Shown: positions 45,107 through 56,337, counted from the first letter of the stretch. The stretch is DNA of 64,000 bases from Ramazzottius varieornatus (GCA_001949185.1 BDGG01000001.1:8279067-8343066), one strand, 5' to 3'. The notes: generated by a model from the letters alone, not told the origin. A program made the numbers and translations.

Positions 45107-46130
45107 ATGACGACTGCGGCTCGGCCAACTTTTAACCCCGCTGTGGGAGGAACACAGAAGAACGAAGGAAACTTGGCCTACCATTCCGTCCAGTACAGCT
45201 CCCAAGATCTACCTTCCCACAAGAAACTCAAACACAGGTACTGTACTCTCTCTGTTCTTCCCTGAGTGCATAGGTCTGACTATGCTTTCACTGACAGGCA
45301 GTCAGGTCAAGGCACAATCGAAGAAGTTCGCCAACGGAACTTTCGAGAAGAGCTCGAGGATCGCGAACAACGTCATAAGTCTGGCAGGAAAGATGGAGCT
45401 TCTTCCCGAGGTTAATATTCCCTTCTTAACGATGGTTTCGCAGGATTACGAAAGCTTTGTGTGTGTTTCAGATGAGCCAAGCTACGGAGGAGCGCCTCTC
45501 TCGATTGAATCGTCTACTAAACGCCCGAGACCTGATGCTCCTGTTTCCCTGATCAACTTGGACGCTGACGAGCCTCTCAACAACGCCAACGACGATACAG
45601 ATGACGAAGACCAGGATGATACTGCTGAGTTGATGGCTGAACTCAACAGAATAAAGAAGGAACGAGAAGCCGAGCAGGTATGTCAGTTACAGCTCCATCT
45701 GAATCGAAGTACAGTTTGGGCACGCACTTGGATACCCAAAGCCTGTTACTCGACCGGTCAGCTGTATGCAGGTTTCTGATGGTCGAACACCTGCATACAA
45801 GGAAGTGTCCTTTTTGATGCAGTTGGTTGTATGGAAGGTCTGTGACGGTTATCGTGCTGATCGGGTTGATTATTGATTGATCTGTAGGCGAAGAAGAATG
45901 AAGCAAAGCGCATCGAAGACGAGAAAATTCGGATGGAGAACCTGCTTCACGGGAACCCCCTACTGGCCAAGAAGGCAGGTGACTTTACTGTCAAACGACG
46001 CTGGGACGACGATGTCGTCTTCAAGAACTGCGCCAAAGGCCAAGACGACAAGAACAAAGCCAAGAACTTCATCAACGACTCACTTCGATCCGAATTCCAC
46101 AAGAAATTCATGGATCGATACATCAAATGA
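45107..46130 (+). CDS. CWC15: spliceosome-associated protein CWC15
   Basis: CWC15 is a largely unstructured component of the Prp19-related catalytic spliceosome. Four exons join in frame: 45107-45237, 45298-45410, 45472-45677, 45888-46130, giving 230 residues (human 229). The N-terminus MTTAARPTF with [17 protein letters not shown] and [16 protein letters not shown], the acidic [18 protein letters not shown] block, the coiled [10 protein letters not shown], and the C-terminal [16 protein letters not shown] and [14 protein letters not shown] all match the Cwf15/Cwc15 family in order. Intron 3 carries a family-B hairpin. Confidence 0.97.
45755..45835. repeat. hairpin repeat family B, inverted half copies
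   Basis: TGTATGCAGGT is followed by ACCTGCATACA and a TTGTATGG half arm in CWC15 intron 3 (45678-45887). Confidence 0.7.
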
Positions 46131-46274
46131 AACCATTCACCTATGTAAAGAACTAAAAGCTAAGAAAATGTTCTAATGAACAAACGCAGTTAAAAAGGAA
46201 GAAAGACAGTTAAAATGACAAAGACTAACAACATTTATGTACACAAACGGGGAAAGATTTTCATCACCGTGTTT

Positions 46275-49200
46275 TCACGACTTTGACTCTTTGTCCTTGT
46301 TGGGATCTTCTTGATCGATGTTTCTGAGCATATTTTCATCACTGAACTTCTGTAGATGGTCTAGCAGCATTTCGTTGGCTGTTAGGAGACTGAAATCAAC
46401 CGAAGTTAAACTTGCGATACTCTCGCTGTCGTTGGGATCGTCATCTTCCTGGTTCGTGGCCCATTCAGCGAAGACGTCGTCGGTTTCCTCGCTGATGGTC
46501 CTTGTCCGTCTTTGGCTCTGTAGATCTTGAAGGGACAGCTGGATGGCTAGATCGAGGGCTGGATCACTTCCGCTGGGCGTTGGTTGAATTTCTGTCAATG
46601 AAAAATAATACTCGAGTAAATTCATTTCCCGTTCCACTCACCCATTTCAACTCGCGCACAAGTCCAGATAGTTTACTGCTCATGCGCGCAGGTCAGCAAA
46701 GTGGCCAAACACGCTGTGACCCAGCAAACTTGCGCATAAAATTCTTTATTGTACCGTGGATGCGCGCTAGTTCACAAGACAAAGAAGGCTTTGGGAAAAA
46801 TCTGCGGTAAGCGGAGTGGTTCAAAAAGTTGGCTACGCTTTCCTTACCTGCGGCAAGCAGTTTTAGCGGTGAACTTGATTCTTCGCCAGAGGAACTGGAA
46901 GAGAAAGACGACGCTCGGTTCTCCAAGTCCCGCTGCATCTGCAACCGTGATAGCTCCATGGCTATTAGAAGGTCCAACTTGTGCGAAGCCCGTTCACCGG
47001 AAGTGGTGGAGGTCGAAGGTTCTATAATACCATCATTCGTCTCATTACGGGTACACTACTAAAACATCTTGCAATGTTTCTGGTTCCCCTTTTTGGGCTC
47101 TAGAAATAAGCAAACTTTACCTTGGTCGTCGATAAGGGCTGAAGCGGTCTCCCGTGCCAGGCTTTCGTGAAGTTTGTTACACCGGTACGAGCAATGACGA
47201 TGAAAGATTTCCGTTCTTGGGTTCCTAACACACGGTCGACTGCATCCTGGACGAGCACAAGTGTTGCCTGAAATGAAGCAAAAATCCGTCGCCCTCGATA
47301 TCTCAAAAATCGACATGAAACCGCAGAAAGTAGATATCACCTTCTACGGTACCGTAGACGGAAGTAGCAAAGAAGGAGGCAACGTCCTCATTCTCTTCGT
47401 ATTCTGGCCAGTCATACAGCGCAGCCACATTAGCATGACGTCCGCGCTTGTCAATCACCCAGGCGTTCTTCCCATCCAACATGGGCAGATCGGTCCCCGA
47501 AGCGCTATTACCTTCTTGTAGAACCTAAAAAAACAGAAAGAAACTCTTCAAAAACAGGAAAACCCCGACTCTGGACGGTAGAATAGTGAAATCACAGAAT
47601 TTCCCACCACATGCATACAAATAACTAGTGACACGCAGCAAAGATCTGTGTGCAGGTTCATGACAAAGCTGTTAACTTAAAGCTTAACCTGCATACAGAT
47701 TACCAGTGGAACATGCGACCAGTCCGTATGCAGGTACGTGAGTGGATCATCAGCATTTTCGAAAAAGTTCGACCCAAAAGCTAAACCAATTACCACGTCG
47801 TCGAAGTCCATGCCGAAGAGTCCCGGCAAGTGTCTCTTCCTCTTCTTCCTGATACTGGGTGGCGTTTCGGGTATGATGAGACCTTTGCTGACAGCGACCA
47901 CGAACTCGTGTCGTTTCCGTCGGACCAGCCTTGTTGCTCTCAGCACATCCTCCTTACAGGTCCGCAGGTATCTCACGGATATCATCTGGTCCAGCTTGTC
48001 GACGGCGGTCTCCAGTTCAGTCTGCATATACTCGAACAAAACGCGGTGGTCCTCGAGGTAGTACGCGTAAACGTACGAGCCTTTGAGGACTTTTCGGGCT
48101 TTGAGGAGCTCGAAGGAGGCGTCACGGAGAAAGACCAGCTGGTCTTCGGGAACTTGCATGAAAGCGGAAAGAAGCATGATCTTGGTTTCGGTGTTATCGA
48201 TGAAGGGCATCGATCGCTGAAGAAGGGAAAAAAACGTTTGGAAGGTGGATACACCGGCTAAGACATGGTGGTTGTCCCAGGTGGCACACAAAGTCGGCCA
48301 ACAACACAGAGAACGTGCGCCACTTCAGAAAGCAATCGTATCAAGTGGCGCATACTACCAGCTAAAAATACCAAGGCCACGCGCCATTTGGAAGAACATA
48401 TCTGAAAAGATCGTTTCTTCAAGTGGCGCAAACTAGCATACAATAACATCAGAAACGCAGTCACTTGGGAAAAAACATCCTGGTTTGCCGAAAGTAGCAG
48501 TAAGATGGTTAGATGCGACTCTCGACCTTCCCCCATTTGTTGGAAACTGGTCAAGATGCAGACTCAGAGAAGCAGTATGAACATGCGAACGGATCAGATC
48601 TCTGTTAAAGTTTGTTGAGACAGCATTACTGTTCCCCGAAACAAACTCGACCGCGGTGGCAATTGCATGCGATCCATAGTCATATCCGTTTTACTGTTGC
48701 TGGACTCTGGGGTAGTACGACAGAAATTCACATACTACAGGATGACCATTGCCGTAGCAACGGTGGGGAGCATTATTCCCTCCATTACAAAATCCCGGGG
48801 TGAAACGCCGGCTGTATCGCATCCCGGGAGAACCTAATCCCGTGCTACACATATCCCGGGATGGATAAATACCGTGATTAATACAAAAAACCCGGGAGCA
48901 TGAGATATCGGGGAACCCTAATCCCGTGCTACGTATATCCCGGGATCGACAAATCCCGGGGTATGTACAAAATAACCGGGAGGTTGAAATCCCGGAGGAA
49001 TTTGATCCCTGTGTTTTTGTTCAGACCACCTCTGGAAACCGTAAAGCTCATTTGAATTTTATACACCGACTGTGGCTTATATCAGCTGTGTGACTTCGTT
49101 TGAGACTTGAGGGTTCGCACTCCCTCTACCTATCAGGTTTCCTTCACACTGACATGTTTCGGACCAGCGCGCTGACTGCTGTTGTACCGAGTGCGACCGT

Positions 49201-52200
49201 TGTAAATCGAATTCGTCACTTCATCCGGATATCCTTCATTCGGCCTCATCGCCTATCCTCAAAACGCTTCTGCAGTTTTCTGTCGTTTTTGTTTTGTGAC
49301 TCTTCGCCACTTACTCTGTTTGAGTTTCTCCTGCAACTGCTGTGGGACATTTACAATGTCTGACGATAGTGTACTGTATTCCCCCGATATCTTCGCGAAC
49401 CCCGTTACTCATGGCGCCACCTACATGTTGTACATCATCCATACATACGCGCCCTATCTGCCGTACGTCATTTACGTTTCGTAGGTGGCGCCATGGGTAT
49501 CAGGCTTCGCGGAGATATCGGGGGAATACAGTAGTTGTAATGGCCAACGATAGCGATCTAGACTGCATGGGTGAGCTGAAATTGCCGTCTGTTCCCGCGG
49601 CTCCAGATAGCTCTGAAGTTTTGACGTTCATCAAGTCTCAAAAAGCTGGAAGGATCGCTTTCTACGCTGCTCAAAGCTACAGCAAAAATCAGGCTCTGGC
49701 GCAGGGAAGAGTCGCGGGGGAGTGATCCCGAGATTTTAGTCCACCGGGATTTTCGAAAATTACCGGGATTTTCGAAAATTTCCGGGATTTGAGTTTTACG
49801 AGATTTGCTGTCACCGGCATTAGCTATGTCCGGGATTGTAGTTTAACGGGATATTTTATGATTTCACGGGATCTGGGTTACCCGAGATTTACTGCCACCG
49901 GGATTGCATCGCGGAAATAATGGGTCACGGGATACTGGAATCCCGGGATTTCGAACCGGTACCGTAGCAACATCTTCTGTTAAGTGGGTTGCAATAAGTT
50001 GCCAATAACCTTACTGGGTATAAGTTAAGTATTCGTAATCAATTTCCAATTTCAGTGGGTACCAATAACTAAAGTGGGTTGCACTGGGTGACAATAACCA
50101 TTTCCAAAAAGAAATCCTGAAAGATTTTCGACCGAGCATTTTTCGACTAACCTTCAAAGCGTCGTCGCAGCTCTTAAACTTGCCGTAGTATTGGACAAAG
50201 CGGTTGAGTTCGTTCAGCCGTCGGTTCTTTTCTTCGGCAGCACTGATGAGCTTGCCGGCTTCTCCTTGGGCCTTGTTGACAGCGTCGAACCTTGTGCACC
50301 GGAAGTACCCGCCAGTCGCTGTGTTGTGCTTCTTCCAGGCTTCTGAGCAAATCCAGCAGAAGTCGTGCTTGCACTTTAGACACTTCATATGGTTACAACC
50401 TACCCGCAAAATCCAACCCTTCAATTTTGGACACCACGAACATTTTAGAAAATTGACCAAAATATTCAAAATATATCCCTTGCCCAAAATTTGCCAAAAA
50501 ATAGTACCGTCGGTTTTCTGAATGGGCGATTTGCATCCCGGACAAGGCTTCGAATTTGTCACCAGCCACTGAAAAATGGAAGCGTCAGCTGAAATTTATG
50601 TGCTGTAATTATGAAAACTCTGCGAATAGACGCCACTCGGTATGACTGTTTTCTAGAGGGGCGCATGTTTGCAGTGTTATTGGCTGAAAGCGTGCGCCAA
50701 TTGGAGAAAACGCTCTTGTCGAGTTGTTTGCCTAGAGCTCGTATCATGTCGATTATTGAGTCGATGTTCACGTGGAGCTATGGATCAACTTACGAGCGAG
50801 TTAGCAGCTTCTTCGAGCGCTTCGCGAGTTCCGCGGACTGTAAAGAAGGCGTCGTTATGATCGCTATCAGTGATTATAGCTGGGTATTACGTGGCTAATC
50901 ATGCGCGACTGTTTAATGGTCTCTTACTTTCTTCTGGTTTAACATCGACGATGCGCTGGTGCCACTCGCCCCACTTGCCACAGCTGCATGGCTCGTGCGC
51001 GTCGCCCGCACAGCCCCAGCAGAAGTAATGACCGTTACCGCAGTCAACTGCCTGCGAAGTTTCCAACGGTGGCTTCATATGCGGGACAGGAACGATGTTT
51101 GGAACGGGCACTTCCGGTCGACAGACTGCGCGACCACAACCCGCGAAGGGACACCACTTCATGCTCGGGTTACTCTCTACAAACGCCTATCACAAAGAGC
51201 AATGATATCCTGAACTGAGACATCGAAATACCCAACAAAACACATCAGGCTATCGGAAGCAAGGATAAATCTGAATAAACGGAAGCTCGACAGACAAGCT
51301 CGGCAAGATTGTCTACCCCAGTGGCGCGCGTTTCCTCTGTATTCCGCCGAAAGCGTGCGCCACTTGGAAAGACAATCTTGACGAGTTTGTTTGTCGAGCT
51401 CTGAAATTTCGATTTAAGTTTTTTGAATGAAAGAAATACTGTAATGTGCGTAAAGCATTTTGAATGTAAGAAAACAGACAAACCTCAATGTCGAACTGAA
51501 GGTATTTTCTGGCCACATCGCGAGAAATCAAACCTTCGACCACATCACAAGGAACCAAGATTGAGCAGGCGAAGTCGGGACAAGTAATCGGGTAGATTTG
51601 ACCAGTTTCAATCTTGATGGTCAAATACCTACAAAATCCACAAACCCATACAATGAGAAACAAGGACGGAGACTTGCTGGGAATATGGATACTTACTCTC
51701 TCCAGCAAGTGCGACAAAAGTCATGTTCGCAGGCCAAGTATACGGGTTCTTCGTCCTGAGGAACCTCGTTGGCGCAGATGGTACACTACGGAACACAATT
51801 CAATTACGGAAATCATCCCTTAACAAAATGAGACTCTGTAGCGGAGGCCTGCGTCGCTTACCATTGTGTTGAGTTTTCTGATGAGGACACGCTTGGGACT
51901 TCCCAGTTCCAGGTCGGGCGAATCCACAGCTGAGAACTTCTTGCGTCTGCGTAGGCTCTCCGGAGGTTTCACCCCGGCATTCGTGCAACACAACACGGCG
52001 TTACTTAACCATGCGTCAAGCAAGGTCTGTCGAGACCATTCTAGAACGGATAAGCACATATTCGGAACGCTGACATGAGACTTGAAACGAGCGTTCTGCC
52101 AAGCGGCGCACACAGTCATTCATCCACACTGGAAAAGTGCGCCACCTGGGAAAACAATCAAACTGGATAGAATCGTCTTCCCAAGTGGCGCACGGTTTCA

Positions 52201-53424
52201 GCCAAGAACAGCGCAGACTCGCGCCACTTAAGATAATTCGAACTTACGAAAGGTTCGAAGGAGCGCCTCCGCTGTGAAGAGTGGAACATGCAGCATGTCG
52301 GAAGTCTCCACCACCAACTGATCCTTCTTATGCTGAATTTCCTGAGCTTTCATCCCGTCGAAGGTCTAAAGAACAAGCTCAACAACCCATTAAAATGAAA
52401 TCTCGGTATTAGGAGTTTAGGAAAGGATTTTACCGCTGTATGGTTGATGGCCCAGTCTTCCACTTCTTCCTCGTCCGGGTTTTGCGATGTCAAAACGAGT
52501 ATCTTCGACTCCAGATACCTCGCCACCGATTCTTGCCCGTATCGGTCGGCTGTGTCGATGGGTGTATCACCTACATCGTTCTTTGCTCGGAGCATTTCGG
52601 GAAGTTCACTCACGATTTCCTGAATCGCAAAGTAAGAAATTAATACTATTCACATCACAAATGATGCGGCAGTTCATCTGGATCACAAACAAATGTCGGT
52701 GGAAATCCTGTGCCCATAATCAGGGAAGAGAACGACACACCAACCTCGGCAAGTTCCAAAAATCCATGAGCGGCTGCGTTATGAAGAGGAGTATTCCCAT
52801 GCTGGGAAAAAACCACAAAAAGAAACAACTGCAAAAGACTAAAAAGAAACAAATATCTTGAGATCGTTTTTCCAAGTCACGCACGTTTCCAGTTAACTCA
52901 CTGAAAACATGCGCCACTTAGAAAACAAGTTTTCTAGAAATAATCTGGTTTAATTCGCGCCTACCAGATCTTTAGCCAAGTAGGCTTCCCGAACGGCTAC
53001 CACACCGTCTATGGTTCCTCTCGAAGTCAAGATCAACTTCAAGCATTTATGTTTCGTATCGCCGCGGTACTGCGGATGGTCCTTCAGCAGCCACGACGGC
53101 AGGCGACACAGGCAGTGCAACGGATTCTCCTGCAGCGCGTTGGTACGGGCTAAGTCCACCGGATACTCGTTCAAAAACGTCCTGCGAAGAGATCACAACT
53201 TCATAACTCATTTGGGCGGAAAAGGAGGGAAACATGTACCTCATCAGCGTCTCCATTCCATGTAGACAGACCAGGTGGAATGGTGAGCAGCCATCATTCT
53301 TCTCATAATTCTCTCGGATGTCCAAACGCTTCCGAAACTCATCGTGGGCTTTGAGTAACTCCAAAGCACCTGGCTCGTCACCTTGGCTCAGCCTCTTGCG
53401 GAGTTGAGAGCGATGATTACCCAT
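46275..53424 (-). CDS. ANKIB1: RBR E3 ubiquitin ligase ANKIB1 (ankyrin and IBR domain)
   Basis: ANKIB1 is an Ariadne-group RING-between-RING ubiquitin ligase. Seventeen exons join in frame: 53424-53240, 53181-52965, 52801-52745, 52619-52434, 52365-52248, 52040-51862, 51785-51697, 51628-51484, 51186-50928, 50837-50794, 50568-50508, 50399-50152, 48216-47794, 47524-47341, 47267-47121, 47021-46848, 46591-46275, giving 1010 residues (human 1089). MGNHRS opens with a possible N-myristoylation site. Ankyrin repeats ([13 protein letters not shown]) come first. RING1 is [17 protein letters not shown], the [37 protein letters not shown], and RING2 [32 protein letters not shown], with the catalytic Cys in the GCNHMKC segment. 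A UIM ([16 protein letters not shown]) is near the C-terminus. Exon 15 inserts a Cys/His cluster not known to me in this family. The end of exon 13 (47794 versus 47738) is uncertain. Confidence 0.95.
46645..46775. repeat. hairpin repeat family C, two hairpins
   Basis: ACTCGCGCACAAG and CTTGCGCATAA-type arms with ATGCGCGC partners lie in ANKIB1 intron 16 (46592-46847). Confidence 0.65.
47605..47742. repeat. hairpin repeat family B, two hairpins
   Basis: ATGCATACAAA ... TGTGTGCAGGT and ACCTGCATACAGA ... CCGTATGCAGGT lie in ANKIB1 intron 13. Confidence 0.75.
48255..48490. repeat. hairpin repeat family A, three hairpins
   Basis: Three consecutive units (CAGGTGGCACAC..., CAAGTGGCGCATAC..., CAAGTGGCGCAAAC...) stand in tandem at the 5' side of the 1.9-kb ANKIB1 intron 12 (48217-50151). 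Confidence 0.85.
49372..49532. mobile_element. nested inverted-repeat insertion (161 bp)
   Basis: Arms of about 50 bases begin TACTGTATTCCCCCGATATC on the left and mirror it on the right, both ending inward at GGCGCCACCTA. The centre is ~58 bases. It sits in the unique core of the CCCGGGA element and interrupts a short reading frame that starts ATG TCT GAC GAT. Confidence 0.8.
49540..49725 (+). CDS. 61-residue open frame inside the CCCGGGA element (doubtful)
   Basis: ATG to TGA, 61 codons, mid-element, beginning [19 protein letters not shown] with a Lys/Ala-rich second half. No family recognised. It may be the remains of the element's own gene or chance. Confidence 0.2.
   Translation: MANDSDLDCMGELKLPSVPAAPDSSEVLTFIKSQKAGRIAFYAAQSYSKNQALAQGRVAGE
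50620..50747. repeat. hairpin repeat family A
   Basis: TAGAGGGGCGCATG ... GCGTGCGCCAATTGG lies in ANKIB1 intron 10 (50569-50793). Confidence 0.8.
51283..51405. repeat. hairpin repeat family A, full-length copy
   Basis: A well-preserved copy in ANKIB1 intron 8 (51187-51483). The arms extend outward through CAAGATTGTC / GACAATCTTG to AGCTCG / CGAGCT ends, making a ~120-bp imperfect palindrome. Confidence 0.9.
52080..52245. repeat. hairpin repeat family A, two hairpins
   Basis: CCAAGCGGCGCACAC ... GTGCGCCACCTGG and CCAAGTGGCGCACGG ... CTCGCGCCACTTA lie in ANKIB1 intron 5 (52041-52247). Confidence 0.85.
52850..52940. repeat. hairpin repeat family A
   Basis: CCAAGTCACGCACG ... CATGCGCCACTTA lies in ANKIB1 intron 2 (52802-52964). 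Confidence 0.8.
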
Positions 53425-55381
53425 TTTCTTTGGAGATGTGTACGTACTACCAGAGGGTACTACAGCGAAGCGCGAATCAGCTGATCACGTTCTCCTGCGG
53501 AATCGTTGACCAGCTGCTGGCTGCTGCTTGAAAGGGAAGCGTTTCATTCACGAAGATTCGCCGTGAATCTCCTTTATCCATCGTCTCCCGAACCGTGAGA
53601 ATATAAGCATAAAACCATAGTGAGGACAGAAAGGGCACGAAAAATAAATGATCTTCTTTGTTGTGGTCCGGGAAATAAATGGGTCATCCAATCAGCAGAG
53701 TGAATCCAGTTTAGTGATCAAGGTTTGGTCAATCAACTTCTAAATTATCCCAGCTTTCATCAAACACAGCTACAAGGATGTGCCGCACCTGAGATCTCCA
53801 GAGTTTTGATTGCTTGATAGGGGCCGATGCGGCATTGCATCAGACTTCAGCTGTTTCCCGCGATTCTCCTACCATCATCTGGTCATCTTCCCTGTTTCCT
53901 CGTTGTTCCTGTTGTTGGGCTGGATAACGGTAAGTCGCTGACCGTCCACATAGTCACCATTAGGTTGGTAGCGGATCATTGGACTGACCGGGCCACTATT
54001 GTTTCAGGTTGGCTGTCGATGCCAAGCGATCTTCGCTGCTATTGTCTACTGTCCGCTGCTGATCTCCTTCGCGACTTTGTCTCTCCTCGATCTCTTTCAT
54101 GCTTCGTACAGCTCTTCTCTACGCCCTGCTCCTCCTTTTTGTTTGTTTCTGGCAGGTAGGTGACTACTGAGCGGAGTTATCCGCCGATAGTCTCCTTGTA
54201 TGCATGTGCGCGTCTCCGCTCATTAAGTGTATGGTGTTGCATGAGAATTATGGGCTATATCAGAGGCGCGACACGAACCTATACGCACCTTGAAACATGC
54301 GCCTCTAGGGGGCGTGTCGGTTGCTGCGTACTGGTGTCCGTGCTGTGTGTGTGTGCGTGTCGCGCCCATGCTAGAAAACTTGGGCTCTTATGGACCACGA
54401 TACAACTCAGGGAAACGGACGCCGTAGCCATGCATAATTCTTTTCAGACTTTTTCATCTTACACTGTGACTGTTCCTGTTTTACGATTTATTTTTAATAA
54501 AGTGTGACGTCATCCAATGCGATGGGCGTGTCGAAGTCTCCGGGCTTTCGTCCAATCAGCGTTCAGACCGTTGTTCGACGTTTTCGTCATTAATCTTGTA
54601 TTAACCTTGACTACTATTATGAACCCACTCTGATATCAGCATGGACGGAGCGCATCCGAACAGCTGTCTGCCCGTTCCGTTCGCTGCCGCGCTGATACAA
54701 GTCACAAGTGAGTGGATGCCAATACAAAATGGAAACTTGGAAGACCACAAGGGAGAAAACATGACGTCAGAATGCTCCACAATCAGTTAGTTTCGGCAGG
54801 GCCAAAATATCAGCTGTTTCCGTTATGGTGATCGAATCAGCGAGGTTGAGGAGGCGGGGAGCAAAAGTTCCATCTTCTAATGGCATCATGTTCCCCCCTT
54901 TGCGCATTTGTGACCAATGGCCTATCAAGTTTCCTCTTTCTAATGGCACCTACTCAAGCGTTACAGCATGCTGACAAGGGATTTACGCCAGTCTGTCCGC
55001 TCTGATCCCTAAACGAATACGACAAAAAGATAGAGGAGAGTTTGCTCAACAAACTGATACAGACTGAATCGGCGGTATGAAAACCTGGAAGACACCGCAG
55101 GAAGCGGAAGTGACGTCAAAGTTTGATATCGTTGGCACGTTATCAAACAAACGTGGTGAACGGGGAAGATTTAGCTGCCACCGAACTTGACTCTGCGAGC
55201 CCCTATATCATACAATGCGTGACACCATATCAAGCAAATGTTGGAACCTGACAGAAATATCTGTCAAACTGGAAAACGACTTATGGCGGCGATGGCCGCC
55301 CATATTCGAGAGCGTCTCTGGAAGGAAGTAAATAAACAATCCGCAGCCTCGAAGTGCAAAAGCACAGTGCATTATTAAGCG
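53425..55381. other. ANKIB1 upstream region, no recognisable gene
   Basis: No conserved protein was found on either strand. Several TGACGTCA or near-CRE motifs occur (about 54508, 54761, 55110). A short frame at 54642 (+), beginning ATG GAC GGA and ending at a possible donor (ACAA|GTGAGT), may be a first exon of an unrecognised gene. The ANKIB1 promoter is presumed to lie in the first few hundred bases. Confidence 0.4.
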
Positions 55382-55560
55382 TTGCTTAGTCGAAGGAATC
55401 TGCTATTGCCTTTGCTCAGAAGAACGGCTGGGAGTTCGTCGTCGAAGAAGTCCAACCGGTATGGCAGTACAAGCACAAGTCGTACGGGTACTCATACAAA
55501 TTTTCATGGAACAAACAGACAAGAGTTGAATTCACAGTTTCTCGGTCCAGGTATTCTGTG
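55382..55560 (+). pseudogene. orphan last exon of NDUFS4-like gene
   Basis: After an acceptor-like TTGCTTAG, the frame reads [20 protein letters not shown] and then [19 protein letters not shown]. This matches the C-terminal exon of NDUFS4, an 18-kDa accessory subunit of mitochondrial complex I. The earlier parts (RIFVP and the GW segment) were not found within about 2 kb upstream. The frame also runs some 45 codons past the usual end before a stop near an AATAAA at 55659. It is either an isolated fragment or the end of a gene with very distant upstream exons; the fragment is favoured. Confidence 0.6.
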
Positions 55561-55667
55561 CATAAGTCAGCGTGTGCGATTCAGTGTGTAAACTTTTCTG
55601 TTGGAAACATAGATCTCCCCAGCGTTGTAGCGCGTATTTTATTAAAAAAGTACTTTGCAATAAAAAG

Positions 55668-56024
55668 TTAGACACCTCGAGATAGACACCTCGGGACGGA
55701 AACAGCTGGCAGAAGTTCGTCGTCAGGGACATCCCGCAATATTTCATTCTCTTCTGCTGTGCTGCTCAGTGTTCCGCTGAAGATGGGATTCGGGATCAAC
55801 CCGGCGCCAGCTGATTTCAACCTTCTGACTTCATCTTTTAGTTTCTTCCAATTATTGATAAGAACAGCCAAGGCCAACACGGCACCGCACAGAAAGACCG
55901 CGAGAACTACGACTGCTGCAGTCAGACCGGCGCAGTTGCTCGTTTCAAGCGCCTCTGCGCCAGGAAAGTTTGCGAGCATAAGAACCATCCAGAAGCAAGC
56001 CTCTGCAACACAGAAACACGACAT
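55668..56024 (-). CDS. small single-pass membrane protein (unrecognised)
   Basis: A single open frame of 118 residues from ATG at 56024. A hydrophobic start ([19 protein letters not shown]) looks like a signal peptide. It is followed by a strong membrane helix ([23 protein letters not shown]), then a charged coiled segment ([15 protein letters not shown]) and an acidic tail. No family was recognised. The ATG overlaps an acceptor-like TTGCAG, so this could instead be a terminal exon of the brambleberry-like gene upstream, but no donor phase fits cleanly. A separate gene is favoured. Confidence 0.45.
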   Translation of the reverse strand: MSCFCVAEACFWMVLMLANFPGAEALETSNCAGLTAAVVVLAVFLCGAVLALAVLINNWKKLKDEVRRLKSAGAGLIPNPIFSGTLSSTAEENEILRDVPDDELLPAVSVPRCLSRGV

Positions 56025-56054
56025 AACAGATGAGAGGTCGGGAAACGATACGTA

Positions 56055-56290
56055 TAAGACCGTTGTCGTAAGTGGCGCACGCCACTAGCCTAAGACAATG
56101 ACAAAGTGCGCCATTTGAGCCACGATATGATCGTTTTTATAAGTGGCGAACGCCACCGCTGACAAGTAGCTTGCGCCATTTGAAAAACGATTTTGTGGAG
56201 TTCTCCAGTGTTGCACATTAACAATGTTCCAGACTGAAAACGTGTGCCACTTGGCGAGTTTGTTCGGCTCGGTCTCATTTCCCTTTTTAC
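56055..56290. repeat. hairpin repeat family A, worn cluster
   Basis: TAAGTGGCGCACGCC ... AGTGCGCCATTTG, then TAAGTGGCGAACGCC ... TTGCGCCATTTG, then a half copy ending GTGTGCCACTTGG. It lies between the small membrane protein and the brambleberry-like gene. Confidence 0.8.
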
Positions 56291-56337
56291 AAACCTGCAA
56301 GACCAGTCGCACCATCGACTATCTTCCGAGCTCCGCC

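Larger units (their letters stand above)
48715..49968. mobile_element. ~1.25-kb element with CCCGGGA subterminal repeats
   Basis: Both ends consist of many degenerate repeats of about 20-30 bp: ATCCCGGGA-type on the left (48780-49010) and mainly the opposite orientation, ACCGGGATT-type, on the right (49728-49950). A ~700-bp unique centre carries short open frames. The ten bases CCGTAGCAAC occur at both outer borders (near 48752 and 49960) and could be a target duplication. It lies within ANKIB1 intron 12. The layout resembles a foldback or subterminal-repeat DNA transposon; the superfamily is not identified. Confidence 0.6.

Noticed and set aside
45643-45906. Antisense frames over the CWC15 exons
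   Set aside because: Shadows of the CWC15 coding strand; the forward exons match the family end to end.
53827-54507. Two successive forward open frames of about 110 codons
   Set aside because: Composition is Leu/Ser/Cys-rich noise, no family is recognised, and neither has splice or start support.
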